Positions 26,367 to 34,856 are shown, counted from the stretch's first letter. The stretch: DNA of 64,000 nucleotides from Stieleria neptunia (GCF_007754155.1 NZ_CP037423.1:2790001-2854000); one strand, 5' to 3'. Notes: a model not told the origin generated them from the sequence alone. Program-made: numbers and translations.

Positions 26367-27263
26367 TCAACCCAAGTCCAGCGTCTTGCGAACTTCAGGC
26401 AGATCGAGAATTCGCCGCAGCCATCGGGCTTGCTCTGCAGGCTCCAGAAACGGGTGATCGCGGTAGATCGCGGCGAAGGATCGATCGGCGACATCGTCGA
26501 TCTCGCGAGCCATCCCCTGCGCGATGTCGCCAATCCGCTGAAGGTGGCTCGTCGCAAAAAGCAGGTTGTTGGGGTCCACGTGTCCCGCGTCGATGAAGCC
26601 TTTGGTCTTTTTGACACACCGACAGGGATTGCTTGCGTTGACCAGACCGCATTGCTGATTCATGAACTGGTGCAGGTCACGGCGTGCGCGGGAGAGACAC
26701 TGCCGGAAGTTGGCGGTCGTCATTTCCATGACTTCGCTGCCGACGGTGTCGCTCACGCCGATGATTTCGCCCAGCGTGAAGATCAATCGCTGTCGTCGGT
26801 CAAGGCAAAGCAGCATTCCTGTCGTGCAGGCGACTTTGGTTTCTTCGACCAACAGCGGCACTTCCACCGGCACACTTTGGGGATCGGGTGGATCTAGGTC
26901 CGCAGTGCCGTTGATGGCGTCCGCGTACGTTGAGAACGTCAAAGTCGCCTTCTCGCCGCCGCGGCGTTTCATGCTGAGAACGTGGTTCACTGTGATGCGG
27001 TAGAGCCATGTGCGAAATTGGCTGTCGCCACGAAACGTGCTGAGTCGAGTGACGACTTTGATCAGCACTTCCTGCGTGACCTCCTCCGCGTCCTGAGGCT
27101 CAAAGACAATGCGGACGGCGATGTTGTAGATCCATGCCTGATGCCGCAAAATCAGTTTTTCCAGCGCCGAACGATCACCGTTGTTGGCTCGGCAAACCAA
27201 CTCGGCGTCTTCCGAATCATCGGCAGAAGCTTCTGTGAAAGGATTGTGCATGGAGGTCCGCAT
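26367..27263 (-). CDS. ECF sigma factor with a C-terminal cysteine-containing extension
   Basis: 298 residues. Region 2 is ADDSEDAELVCRANNGDRSA, EEVTQEVLIKVVTRLSTFRG, FRTWLYRITVNHVLSMKRR. Region 4 is CLDRRQRLIFTLGEIIGVSD, EMTTANFRQCLSRARRDLHQ. After this comes ~95 residues with QQCGLVNASNPCRCVKKTKG, a conserved-looking Cys cluster, and helices (REIDDVADRSFAAIYRDHPF). Such an extension may sense a ligand or metal. An ATG four codons downstream (27251) is a possible start. It leads an SDR-DUF1330 gene set and diverges from the Rrf2 regulator. Confidence 0.9.
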   Translation of the reverse strand: MRTSMHNPFTEASADDSEDAELVCRANNGDRSALEKLILRHQAWIYNIAVRIVFEPQDAEEVTQEVLIKVVTRLSTFRGDSQFRTWLYRITVNHVLSMKRRGGEKATLTFSTYADAINGTADLDPPDPQSVPVEVPLLVEETKVACTTGMLLCLDRRQRLIFTLGEIIGVSDTVGSEVMEMTTANFRQCLSRARRDLHQFMNQQCGLVNASNPCRCVKKTKGFIDAGHVDPNNLLFATSHLQRIGDIAQGMAREIDDVADRSFAAIYRDHPFLEPAEQARWLRRILDLPEVRKTLDLG

Positions 27264-27343
27264 CTGAAGCTGGATAGGGTTATTCTACGTGAAGGCAGCT
27301 CGTACATCCCACTTGGACGCAACCCAGTTCTACCCGGTTGGGC

Positions 27344-27373
27344 TTGACAAAGAATATGTTACGCAACAACATA
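27344..27373 (+). promoter_or_regulatory. TTGACA box and inverted repeat before the Rrf2 gene
   Basis: TTGACA (27344-27349) is followed by TATGTT (27355-27360), seven bases and AACATA (27368-27373), a perfect 6-bp inverted repeat ending six bases before the Rrf2 start. A repressor bound here would block transcription from the box. Self-regulation by Rrf2 is common in the family; the assignment here is inference. Confidence 0.45.
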
Positions 27374-27379
27374 GGTTAC

Positions 27380-27847
27380 ATGAAACGAGATAGCAAGCTT
27401 TCCGGTGTGCTGCACATCTTGCTGCACATGGCGGAGTTGGAAGCGCCGGTCACTTCCGAGGATCTGTCGAAAATGATGGACACCAGTCCAGTTGTGGTGC
27501 GTCGGTTGATGGCAGGGCTGCGCGAGCAGGGCTACGTGCGTAGCGAGAAGGGGCATGGTGGCGGTTGGACTGTGGCTTGCAACCTTGCCAAAGTCACTCT
27601 ACTGGACATCTACAAAGCAGTCGGGAGTCCGTCACTGTTGGCGATCGGCAATCGCACCGAATCGCCTGGTTGCCTGGTGGAGCAATCCGTGAACGCGGCA
27701 CTGGGCAGGGCATTTGATGAAGCCGAGCAACGACTGCTGCGGCGACTGGGCGAAGTGACACTCGCTTCGCTGAGCGCCGATTGTCACAAACGACTTAAAG
27801 CCAAAGGGATCTCATTTGAGGCGAAACGGAATGCACATGGCATCTAG
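27380..27847 (+). CDS. Rrf2-family transcriptional regulator
   Basis: 155 residues from MKRDSKLSGVLHILLHMAEL. The winged helix-turn-helix follows the family closely: VTSEDLSKMMDTSPVVVRRL, MAGLREQGYVRSEKGHGGGW, and the effector region KVTLLDIYKAVGSPSLLAIG. It lacks the three-cysteine iron-sulfur set of IscR/NsrR (only one Cys, in SPGCLVEQSV), so it is nearer the YwnA-like group. The methyltransferase start overlaps its 3' end. Likely represses itself and the methyltransferase via the inverted repeat upstream. Confidence 0.88.
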   Translation: MKRDSKLSGVLHILLHMAELEAPVTSEDLSKMMDTSPVVVRRLMAGLREQGYVRSEKGHGGGWTVACNLAKVTLLDIYKAVGSPSLLAIGNRTESPGCLVEQSVNAALGRAFDEAEQRLLRRLGEVTLASLSADCHKRLKAKGISFEAKRNAHGI

Positions 27848-28532
27848 TCAAGAATTGCAGAACGCGGCGTTTCACGATCCCAAAGCGGTCGCCCAGTACT
27901 GCGACTCGCCGCGCCGTGCAGTGCCTGGATTCGCGGACATGCAGCGAATGGCAACGCTATTGCTCACCGAACGTGTCGGCAGTAACGGCCGTATTCTCGT
28001 TGTCGGAGCTGGCGGCGGACTGGAGCTAAAAGTCTTTGCAGGCGCCAAACCGAGCTGGACGTTTGATGGCGTCGATCCTTCTCCAGCCATGTTGGAACTT
28101 GCCAGGCAAATCCTTGGTCCGCATGTCTCGCGAGTCGCACTTCACGAGGGCAAAGTCGACGTCGCACCGGAAGGGCCGTTTGACGCAGCGACTTGCCTTT
28201 TGACCATGCACTTTGCCGACCTTGATGAGCGCAAACAAATGCTGGCTGCCATTCGTGGGCGACTTAAACCAAACGCCCCGTTTATCACACTCCAATTGAG
28301 TTTTTCCCAAGCAGACGGCGCTCGAGAACAGTGGCTTGCTCGCTACGCAGCTTATGTGGTGAGTTCCGGTGTCGATCCGCAAAACGCATCGCAGGCAAGT
28401 GAGGCAATCGCCTCGCATCTCACGATTCTCGATCCACAGCAAGACGAGGTGCTGTTGCGAGAAGCGGGGTTTTCCGACGTGAGTTTGTTCTATGCCGGGT
28501 TGGCTTTTCGAGGGTGGGTGTCCTATGCGTGA
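27831..28532 (+). CDS. Class I SAM-dependent methyltransferase
   Basis: 233 residues (MHMASSQELQNAAFHDPKAV). Motif I is GRILVVGAGGGLELKVFAGA, motif II FDGVDPSPAMLELARQILGP, and later strands are APEGPFDAATCLLTMHFADL and ERKQMLAAIRGRLKPNAPFI. The order fits small-molecule methyltransferases of the Methyltransf_12/25 type. The start overlaps the Rrf2 gene by 17 bp, indicating coupling. An ATG two codons downstream is an equal choice. The substrate is unknown. Confidence 0.88.
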   Translation: MHMASSQELQNAAFHDPKAVAQYCDSPRRAVPGFADMQRMATLLLTERVGSNGRILVVGAGGGLELKVFAGAKPSWTFDGVDPSPAMLELARQILGPHVSRVALHEGKVDVAPEGPFDAATCLLTMHFADLDERKQMLAAIRGRLKPNAPFITLQLSFSQADGAREQWLARYAAYVVSSGVDPQNASQASEAIASHLTILDPQQDEVLLREAGFSDVSLFYAGLAFRGWVSYA

Positions 28533-28682
28533 TGAAGAGGAACGAGAGATGGGGCGACGAGAGTTGATGGCTGCCGTCAGTACGTCATCGGTGGCGCATC
28601 TCTCGGCGCACCCCAAGTCGCAACCGCCGTCTCAGACGGCTCGGTGGCAGCGATCATGGTGAATAAATCGTTTCTTAAGGAA

Positions 28683-28757
28683 GGCGAGTGCCTCATAAAA
28701 CGTCATCGATGCTTTGAGGTCTGCAACCGGCAAGTTCACGAAAATCATCTTTGACAT
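28683..28757 (-). pseudogene. Glyoxalase/VOC-family N-terminal fragment
   Basis: From the ATG at 28757, 25 codons read MSKMIFVNLPVADLKASMTF and YEALAF, which is the first strand and helix of VOC-superfamily proteins (..NLPVxDLxxSxxFYxxLGF). The sequence then changes to LKKRFIHHDRCH and stops, so the remainder of the ~130-residue gene is lost. Confidence 0.5.
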
Positions 28758-28791
28758 TTTGCTTCTCTGTGAGTGTTTCTTGTTGAATGCT

Positions 28792-29091
28792 TCAGTTCCG
28801 TTCCGATGGGTTGCGAAAATCGAGGCCATTTGCCAGTAATCCAGCATGAAGCGTATTCACAGCTTTCGGTCCCATCCCATGCAGTTCGGACAATTCGTCT
28901 TTCGTGACCGTGGTCAGTTGTTCCAAAGTTGTGAAACCGGCCGCTACCAAAGCGCGCAGCGCAGGGCGAGCAATGCCCGCCGGAAAGTTCGCTTTGATGG
29001 CGTCGGTTTGTGTATCGCTCGCCAGGCGCTTTTTTGGGTCGCTGGTAATCGGGCAGAGGCTTTCGTCGAGCGCTTTTTTGCGTTTGGGCAT
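28792..29091 (-). CDS. Small helix-hairpin-helix protein (RNA polymerase alpha-CTD-like)
   Basis: 99 residues (MPKRKKALDESLCPITSDPK). The second half, FPAGIARPALRALVAAGFTT, LEQLTTVTKDELSELHGMGP, KAVNTLHAGLLANGLDF, carries a helix-hairpin-helix of the alpha-CTD type that contacts DNA backbone. The N-terminus is basic and flexible. It stands between two gene fragments but is itself complete. Its cellular role is not known. Confidence 0.75.
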   Translation of the reverse strand: MPKRKKALDESLCPITSDPKKRLASDTQTDAIKANFPAGIARPALRALVAAGFTTLEQLTTVTKDELSELHGMGPKAVNTLHAGLLANGLDFRNPSERN

Positions 29092-29122
29092 TGTTTAGGC
29101 TAGCTCCAGGGGCATCGGGAAA

Positions 29123-29336
29123 TCAGCCGCCATCGGGGATATCCGCATCGACCAACCTGGCAAGCTGCAACAACGACTCCTGCCAGCCGAGATAACACAT
29201 CTCCGCCGGGATCGCCGCAGGAAGTCCTTCGTGCAGAATCTCGATCTCGGTGCCGCAGCCTACGGTTCTCAAAGTAATGGTCTTGGTCATGTCTGGTGAA
29301 GATGCAAAGTTTCACTTCGCCACCATTATCGCGCAC
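29123..29336 (-). pseudogene. SRPBCC/AHSA1-type protein, 3' remnant with frameshift
   Basis: From 29290 the frame reads MTKTITLRTVGCGTEIEILH, EGLPAAIPAEMCYLGWQESL, LQLARLVDADIPDGG, the C-terminal strand and long helix of SRPBCC (AHSA1) proteins. The preceding MRDNGGEVKLCIFT fits the strand before it but is one base out of frame. The 5' two thirds are absent; sequence upstream is the start of another gene. Decay is likely. Confidence 0.6.
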
Positions 29337-29411
29337 GATGCCCTTCGTTGATCAGACCTCGAAAAAACTGCTAAAAAACATCTCAAGCGATGCACACCAA
29401 AATTTTGCTTA

Positions 29412-29435
29412 GGACCGCCGGAACAATTAGTGTCG
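29412..29435 (+). repeat. Left terminal inverted repeat of the ISAzo13 element
   Basis: 24 bp, perfect complement of 30714-30737. Confidence 0.93.
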
Positions 29436-29496
29436 CGGGTTTTCGCTGGATGGGGTAGACTTTCCGCGTCTCAATCCACCAGCGAGGGTGCCAAGG

Positions 29497-30722
29497 ATGG
29501 CGTTTGTATTCGAAAATCAGCTTGACGATCTGGCTGCCAAGCGAGCAGTCGATTTTTATTCAACCTTGTCCGAAAAGGATCGCCGTCGGTTCGCGGCTGT
29601 CGAGGCACAGCGTCTCGGGCGAGGAGGTGTACCGTACATCAGTCAATTACTGGGCTGCTCGACTCGCACCATCGAACGAGGTATCGCTGAGCTCGATCAA
29701 CTCTCCAATGATCCGGCGAAAGGTAGGATACGGCGGCCAGGTGCTGGACGAAAAAAAAGATCGAAACCGATCCCGACCTCGAAGACAATCTGAACGAACT
29801 ATTGAGCGTTCGTGTTGGAGGCGATCCTGATGAGCCCGACGTGGTTTACACAAACCTGGCCTCCACTGAAATGGCTGAGAAGGCGGCCGAGGCCGGCACC
29901 CCTGTGAGCGACAAGACGGTCTCCGCTTGGCTGAATAGCTTGAAGATCGGTTTTCGAAAAATGATCAAAACTATTTCCGGTGGCTTGTCAGCGGATCGCG
30001 AGCAGCAGTTTGATCTCATCGCAGGACATGTGGAGAGCTATCAGGCTGCCGGCAATCCGGTCTTTTCGATCGACACAAAAAGCAAAGAATTCCTGGGCCG
30101 TCTTTACCGGGCCGGTCGCATTCGCACCACAGAGCCCATTGAAGCGTTCGACCACGACTTTCCGAGTTGGGCTGATGGCGTTGTGATTCCTCACGGAATC
30201 TACGACATCGGACGAAATGCTGGGCACGTCAACATTGGACTCTCTCACGAGACGAGTCGCTTCGCGACCGATAGCCTCAAATGGTACTGGAACCGGATAG
30301 GGAAACGTTGTTATCCGGATACCAATTCCATTTTGCTATTGTGCGATTGCGGCGGTAGCAACTCAGCTTCAAAATACATCTTCAAGCACTACCTTCAAAA
30401 GTTGGTCGACACGATCGGCATCGAAATTCGGGTAGCCCACTATCCAAGCTACTGTTCAAAATACAATCCGATTGAACGCCGTTTTTTTCCGCATCTTGGA
30501 CGTGCTTGCTCCGGGATGCTTTTCGATAAGTTGGAAACAGTTGTCAAGTTGATGCGGAACACATCGACTCGGACCGGCCTTCGCACTACGGTCAACGTCT
30601 TGCGAGGGTTGTACGAGACGGGTGAGAACGCGACCGCAACAATGAAAGCAGCTCTGCGTACAGTTTTTGACGAACAAATACCGAGATGGAACTATCGATT
30701 CTCGCCAATTAACCGACACTAA
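29497..30722 (+). CDS. ISAzo13-family transposase made by -1 frameshifting
   Basis: The first frame (MAFVFENQLDDLAAKRAVDF, LLGCSTRTIERGIAELDQLS, PGAGRKK) ends at 29793. An A8 run at 29751-29758 allows a -1 shift onto the second frame, KKKIETDPDLEDNLNELLSV, which runs to 30722. The catalytic part has NPVFSIDTKSKEFLGRLYRA (Asp), ILLLCDCGGSNSASKYIF (Asp) and YNPIERRFFPHLGRACSGML (Glu). Start at 29497 has GAGG eight bases upstream. The stop codon lies within the right inverted repeat. Both halves look intact, so the enzyme is probably active if frameshifting occurs. Confidence 0.9.
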
Positions 30723-30737
30723 TTGTTCCGGCGGTCC
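30714..30737 (-). repeat. Right terminal inverted repeat of the ISAzo13 element
   Basis: 24 bp, perfect complement of 29412-29435; contains the transposase stop codon. Confidence 0.93.
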
Positions 30738-31216
30738 TTACCGGGTCGTCAGGCTGGCTCGGCCGGTTCTTGGCGCCAAGGTTGCGACGCGATGGGCACG
30801 AGGTCGTAGGGCTCGATGTAGTGGATGGGAAAGACACGACAGTGGTGGGCAGCGTCTTCGACCGTTCGTTGATCGATAGGATTTTCACAGACAATGACAT
30901 AACAACGGTAGTTCACTGTGGTGCGCTGCATAAGCCTGACATAGCTCGCTATTCTGCGAGGGCCTTTGTTGATGTCAACGTAGGCATGAGCGGATTCTTC
31001 GGATCCCCATTTCATGCGTTCGGGACAAGCCAGCGAGCCGACGACGCGAAAGCATGCCGGGCAAAACGCGTTTAATGAACTTCGAGAGAAACATAGTGGT
31101 AGTCCAGTCTATGTTTCCAATATCTTTCGAAGCAGCAGTTTCAATGGTCCAGTCTACGTAAACTGCAATTCGGCGAAAGCGCCTGTGAGCTGCACGTAAG
31201 GATCGGTCAGCACGTG

Positions 31217-32140
31217 CTATTTCTTTGCAGTTCCAATACCAAGTGAACGAGGGATCTCAAGGTTTTGCTTGAAGAACTCGGTATTCAGCTCGTTCGTTCT
31301 TGATCGTATGGATTCAGCCTGTGTCTGAACGCGAGCACCTGACTCGCGCGCGGACCGAATGTAGGTCTGGATTAAGTCTTCGAATAGTTGATCAGCCGGC
31401 GTGCCCCCGAGCGGAACCATGTTCCACGTTCTTAGCCATCCAGCGAGTTCGGCTACGCGACGAATATGGTCGGGCGGCTGTTCAGTGGGAGACTGATTTC
31501 GGGACGGTGAGAAGTAGTTCTCGGGACTTCTGAGCGATTCGGGAATCTCCGTATAGAGTCTTGCGTCCGGTGGAACCAGAGGTGATCGTGAGCCGATGTA
31601 AATTAGCGATGACCAAAGCCGCGTAATACTCGGTGGGCTTAATTGAGCAGCACTGGGGTAAACCGAAAGCGAGGCAGCGGAGGAGTAATGAATGTTCCGA
31701 TGGCGATTTAGTGTCCGCACTTGCTTTCGCAATGCGGCCATATGTTTCTTGTGTTCCTTCTGAGATTGAAGTATTTGCCTTTTGTAAAGCAACAGAGCGC
31801 CGGCTACGTGTTGCGCTTGGAACGACCTCCAAATCTCGGTGCGAGTTTGGGCCATTTTCAGGTTATAATCCGCAATCGCCTGTAGCATCTCCCGACGGAT
31901 AGCCCAGAGTCTGACCAAATCGTCAACGTCTAACATTTGTTTTGCCCCGGTTTGTCCGAGCGAATTGATGGCTATCTTCCAGATAATACTCCTTCGCAAT
32001 GCAGCCAGCAATCGCTTGTGTGAGTTTTCCACTCTTCGCGCTAAGGCTCCCGGGTGCCCCCTTTTGCCTTCCCCTAGTCGATGCGGCCATTCCGGCAGCG
32101 TTTGCACTTCAACTTGCCTGCCCCATTGCACGTCGTGCAT
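31217..32140 (-). CDS. Hypothetical helical protein, likely a C-terminal remnant
   Basis: 307 codons, of which about residues 45-130 look like real protein: LLAALRRSIIWKIAINSLGQ, MLDVDDLVRLWAIRREMLQA, IADYNLKMAQTRTEIWRSFQ, resembling the coiled-coil end of planctomycete TolC-like or adaptor proteins. The first ~40 residues are antisense to a zinc-ribbon coding sequence and are not credible. The C-terminal half (ELAGWLRTWNMVPLGGTPAD, LFEDLIQTYIRSARESGARV) is plausible. No signal peptide remains. Probably the 3' part of a lost larger gene. Confidence 0.4.
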   Translation of the reverse strand: MHDVQWGRQVEVQTLPEWPHRLGEGKRGHPGALARRVENSHKRLLAALRRSIIWKIAINSLGQTGAKQMLDVDDLVRLWAIRREMLQAIADYNLKMAQTRTEIWRSFQAQHVAGALLLYKRQILQSQKEHKKHMAALRKQVRTLNRHRNIHYSSAASLSVYPSAAQLSPPSITRLWSSLIYIGSRSPLVPPDARLYTEIPESLRSPENYFSPSRNQSPTEQPPDHIRRVAELAGWLRTWNMVPLGGTPADQLFEDLIQTYIRSARESGARVQTQAESIRSRTNELNTEFFKQNLEIPRSLGIGTAKK

Positions 32141-32600
32141 TTCTTTTGCTTCGTGACGGTGCCGTAAATGTCTCCCGCCAGTTTGGTCCGGGCGACAACT
32201 TCACGGCTCTTGTAGCTTTGGGTGCCGCCGGTACAACAGACGAAGTCTTAATCGCATTGACGAGCGAGGCTGCAGCCTGATTCGCGCCGCGTTCTTTCAG
32301 CGACACGACTCCCAGATTGTTGTAGGCGGACGCGAGTGTGATTCGGTGGCGGTTGGGAAGCGATTGTTGTTGTTGTTTGATCCGTTCGATCGACTGTTGC
32401 AGGAGACGCTGTGCAAACGAGTTGTCATTTTCGCCTTCCGAGATTCCGGCCGCCGCCCAAATCCCTGCATACGGGCTTTCTGGAACCACTTTGTGGATTT
32501 CAAGGAGCAGCCGACTGACAGCTCCCGGACGCTCATAGATGCCCTGGAGGTGTTGACGGATCATGCGAAACTGCTTGGCGTGTTGTCGATTGAACCACAA
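32074..32600 (-). pseudogene. TPR protein with C-terminal DnaJ-type zinc ribbon, frameshifted
   Basis: The first frame (IRQHLQGIYERPGAVSRLLL, LLQQSIERIKQQQQSLPNRH, RITLASAYNNLGVVSLKERG) shows a tetratricopeptide-like repeat. At about 32,230 the frame must shift by one base to continue as QSYKSREVVARTKLAGDIYG, TVTKQKKCTTCNGAGKLKCK, RCRNGRID and stop. CTTCNGAGKLKCKRC is a CxxCxGxG..CxxC zinc ribbon. The fit of the two parts suggests a single gene with a frameshift. The true 5' end is unclear. Confidence 0.6.
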
Positions 32601-32878
32601 CTCAGATGCTGATATTGTGATTGAGGTGTTAAGCGGTAGAGCGGTACCGAGATCGGCGCTGGGCGTCCCGCGATCTTGAGGACAACGGTTGTGTTGACCA
32701 TTTCGACGAGATCAAAGTCCCAGGCAAATACTGAAATTCGCCTTCGACTGGCCATCCCGCATTCAGCCCGAAAAAAATAGGACTGGTTTCGAGATTATGC
32801 TACGATCGCGACTGACGGAATAAGTTGTGGGACCGGGCACGGATCGTGGATTGGTTTTGTACACAGACGAAGTTGCAG

Positions 32879-33853
32879 ATGATCAACGACACGAGCAGGT
32901 CATTCAATCCATCGGTCACGCGACGTGGTTTGATCGCCATGGCGGCTGCCGCGTCGACGATAGGGTCAGACGATGCTTTTGGACAAAATCCGCATGATAC
33001 GACATGTCGGCTTGCCGATGGCCGAAGCCTCGGGTACCGAATCTATGGTTCATTAACGGATTTTCCGGTTCTCTATTTCCACGGAACACCGGGCTCACGT
33101 TTGGAGGCGACGCTGCTTGCTCCGTTTTGTCATGCCAACGGAGTCTGCCTCATCGCTGTCGACCGCCCGGGGATGGGAAGGTCCACTTTTTCGCACGGGC
33201 ATAGCCATACGAGTTGGCCCAGCGATGTTGTTCGGTTGATCGACCAGCTTGAGCAATCGACATCTTTCGATCGATTCGGCATTCTGGCGATGTCTGGCGG
33301 GACATCGTTCGCGCTCGCCTGTGCCGCAATGTTGCCGGAGCGGATTTCTGCGACCGCAATTGTTTCGCCACGCACGCCCGGTGCGCCGGGGGTGCCCAAG
33401 GGCGTGCTGGACAATGCACTGCAGCAGGCGGCGACGTATCCGCGGTTGGCAGAAGGTGTCTTGCGACGCCAGTTACGACGAAGCCGACGAAATCCGAATG
33501 TGATGCCGTCGCAATTCAAGAAATTTTCCGCGGTGGATCGCAATTATATCCGGCGCAACGGGACCGTGCTTCGTCAGGCGGTCGCCGAAGCATCTCGCTG
33601 TGGTACGCAAGGCATCGTCCACGATATGGCGTTGATACGTTGGCCATGGCGAATCTGTCTCGCTCGCATCGGCATTCCCGTAGGGCTGTGGATCGGAAGC
33701 TGCGACTACTCCGCTCTGCCCGAGACGCTGCGTTTTCTGCAGCGGAACATTCCCGACAGTCGGGCAACAACGGTGCTTGGGGAGGGCCATTTCTCGATCA
33801 TCGACCAAGCAGTTGCTCCCGCGGCGATTTGGCTGAAATCAAATTCGGTGTGA
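32879..33853 (+). CDS. Alpha/beta hydrolase with a Tat-type signal
   Basis: 324 residues from MINDTSRSFNPSVTRRGLIA, with a twin-arginine motif (TRRGLIAMAAAAS) for export of a folded protein. The hydrolase core has VLYFHGTPGSRLEATLLAPF (oxyanion loop), the nucleophile elbow in GILAMSGGTSFALACA, an acid in GLWIGSCDYSALPETLRFLQ and the catalytic His in VLGEGHFSIIDQ. The full triad is present. The substrate is unknown. An in-frame upstream start at 32825 lacks a ribosome site and would bury the signal. Confidence 0.85.
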   Translation: MINDTSRSFNPSVTRRGLIAMAAAASTIGSDDAFGQNPHDTTCRLADGRSLGYRIYGSLTDFPVLYFHGTPGSRLEATLLAPFCHANGVCLIAVDRPGMGRSTFSHGHSHTSWPSDVVRLIDQLEQSTSFDRFGILAMSGGTSFALACAAMLPERISATAIVSPRTPGAPGVPKGVLDNALQQAATYPRLAEGVLRRQLRRSRRNPNVMPSQFKKFSAVDRNYIRRNGTVLRQAVAEASRCGTQGIVHDMALIRWPWRICLARIGIPVGLWIGSCDYSALPETLRFLQRNIPDSRATTVLGEGHFSIIDQAVAPAAIWLKSNSV

Positions 33854-33884
33854 ACGTGACGTTTAATGACTAGAGAACAGCGAC

Positions 33885-34067
33885 GTGATCGATCTGGCAA
33901 GCATGGATATTGATCGTATCGCTGACTTAACCCTCATTCGGAAGCGCGACCTGCTTGCAAGGCTCCTCCAAGAGTCATGGCCGCAGATTGAAAATGGATC
34001 CGTCGTCTTAGAATCCTCAGTGGTATCCGGTGGAAGCTCTGTTGAATCGAATGCCGTTGAAGAGTAA
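33885..34067 (+). CDS. Small acidic protein (tentative)
   Basis: A 60-codon frame from GTG (VIDLASMDIDRIADLTLIRK, RDLLARLLQESWPQIENGSV), amphipathic then Ser/Glu-rich. Its 3' end overlaps the start of the next gene, which would fit an operon. An ATG at 33903 is an alternative. No relative is recognised. Confidence 0.3.
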   Translation: MIDLASMDIDRIADLTLIRKRDLLARLLQESWPQIENGSVVLESSVVSGGSSVESNAVEE

Positions 34068-34854
34068 CTCTCGTCTTGCGAATGTGATCCTTGTCGCGAT
34101 TGCAATCTCTGCTGTCGTGAGCTTGTCGCGTCTAGGCCTAGCGTATGCGCAGGTCCAGCGACTTCGCCTGCGACTTGTCGACCTGGAACGGCAGGATTCG
34201 ATTCAAAAACGAACCAACGCTGCTCTCCGGGATCAGTATCAGTCCATTGGACGGATCCGCGAAAAAGCACAGGAGAAGTTCGCGGACCTGCAACTCAAAT
34301 ACGGAGGGTTGGTTGATCGAGGCGGTTCGGTCGTTTCGTTTCGCAGTGTTCCAAGCATCCAAATCGAAGAAGAATCACCACCGATCATCTTTCGTGTCAT
34401 CGTGCCAGATGACCGTGCCGTGTGGCTCCGTTACGGCGTTTTCCCCAGCGACAAGGACAGCGTTAAAAACCCACACGCGTTCCGATCAACAGTGGGATTA
34501 CCCACCGGAACTGCGTTTCGACATGAAGGGATTTTTCAGTACCGACTACCAAAAGGCCCACACCTCATCTCGATTCGATGCGAAATCGGAGTGAACGTCC
34601 CGATCGAAGTTTCGCTTGACGATCGACGCATTTTGTCAACGTGTTACGAGAGCGGATTCTACACGTATTTCGGTCGTGACCAGGCACATCAGCATGAGCA
34701 AGGAGACAGAGAAGTCGGACAAAGATTACCGTGGCTATTTTCGTGCGAGATGTATCCACAGACGACTTCAGAAAAGTCTTTCGAGCCTGCACCGCATGCG
34801 TGCTCCATCTGGCTCAGTGAAGATAGAATCGACGTCCCTTCATTTCCGCGTTAA
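34051..34854 (+). CDS. Single-pass membrane protein with coiled coil and outer beta domain (copy 1)
   Basis: 267 residues from MPLKSNSRLANVILVAIAIS. The N-terminal membrane helix (NVILVAIAISAVVSLSRLGL) is followed by a coiled coil (VQRLRLRLVDLERQDSIQKR, IREKAQEKFADLQLKYGGLV) and an extracytoplasmic beta region (PPIIFRVIVPDDRAVWLRYG, QYRLPKGPHLISIRCEIGVN). Architecture matches the next gene (LPKGPHLI versus VPQGNHKLL), though overall identity is low by eye. Function unknown. Two-base spacing to the next gene indicates an operon. Confidence 0.65.
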   Translation: MPLKSNSRLANVILVAIAISAVVSLSRLGLAYAQVQRLRLRLVDLERQDSIQKRTNAALRDQYQSIGRIREKAQEKFADLQLKYGGLVDRGGSVVSFRSVPSIQIEEESPPIIFRVIVPDDRAVWLRYGVFPSDKDSVKNPHAFRSTVGLPTGTAFRHEGIFQYRLPKGPHLISIRCEIGVNVPIEVSLDDRRILSTCYESGFYTYFGRDQAHQHEQGDREVGQRLPWLFSCEMYPQTTSEKSFEPAPHACSIWLSEDRIDVPSFPR

Positions 34855-34856
34855 CC

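Larger units (their letters stand above)
29412..30737 (+). mobile_element. ISAzo13-family insertion sequence (1326 bp)
   Basis: Bounded by perfect 24-bp inverted repeats starting GGACCGCCGGAACAATTAGT and flanked by a TTA direct repeat (29409-29411 and 30738-30740), the likely target duplication. It encodes one transposase in two frames and has inserted just after the start of an epimerase gene. The intact ends suggest a fairly recent insertion. Confidence 0.93.
29390..31075 (+). pseudogene. NAD-dependent epimerase/dehydratase gene split by an IS element
   Basis: Seven codons before the IS (ATG at 29390, MHTKILL) join perfectly to the sequence after it once the IS and one TTA copy are removed, giving MHTKILLTGSSGWLGRFLAP then RLRRDGHEVVGLDVVDGKDT. 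GSSGWLG is the GxxGxxG nucleotide motif. The downstream part continues DRIFTDNDITTVVHCGALHK and SARAFVDVNVG, typical of epimerases. After about 30,990 the homology ends and the frame stops at 31,075, so the 3' part has also been lost. Confidence 0.85.

Noticed and set aside
27344..27372. Standard sigma-70 promoter for the Rrf2 gene
   Set aside because: A TTGACA box is present but no acceptable -10 hexamer lies 16-18 bases downstream, so a full promoter is not claimed.
28525..28662. 45-codon frame (MRDEEEREMGRRELMAAVST) overlapping the methyltransferase end
   Set aside because: Too short and without matching downstream features; perhaps the start of a lost Tat-signal gene.
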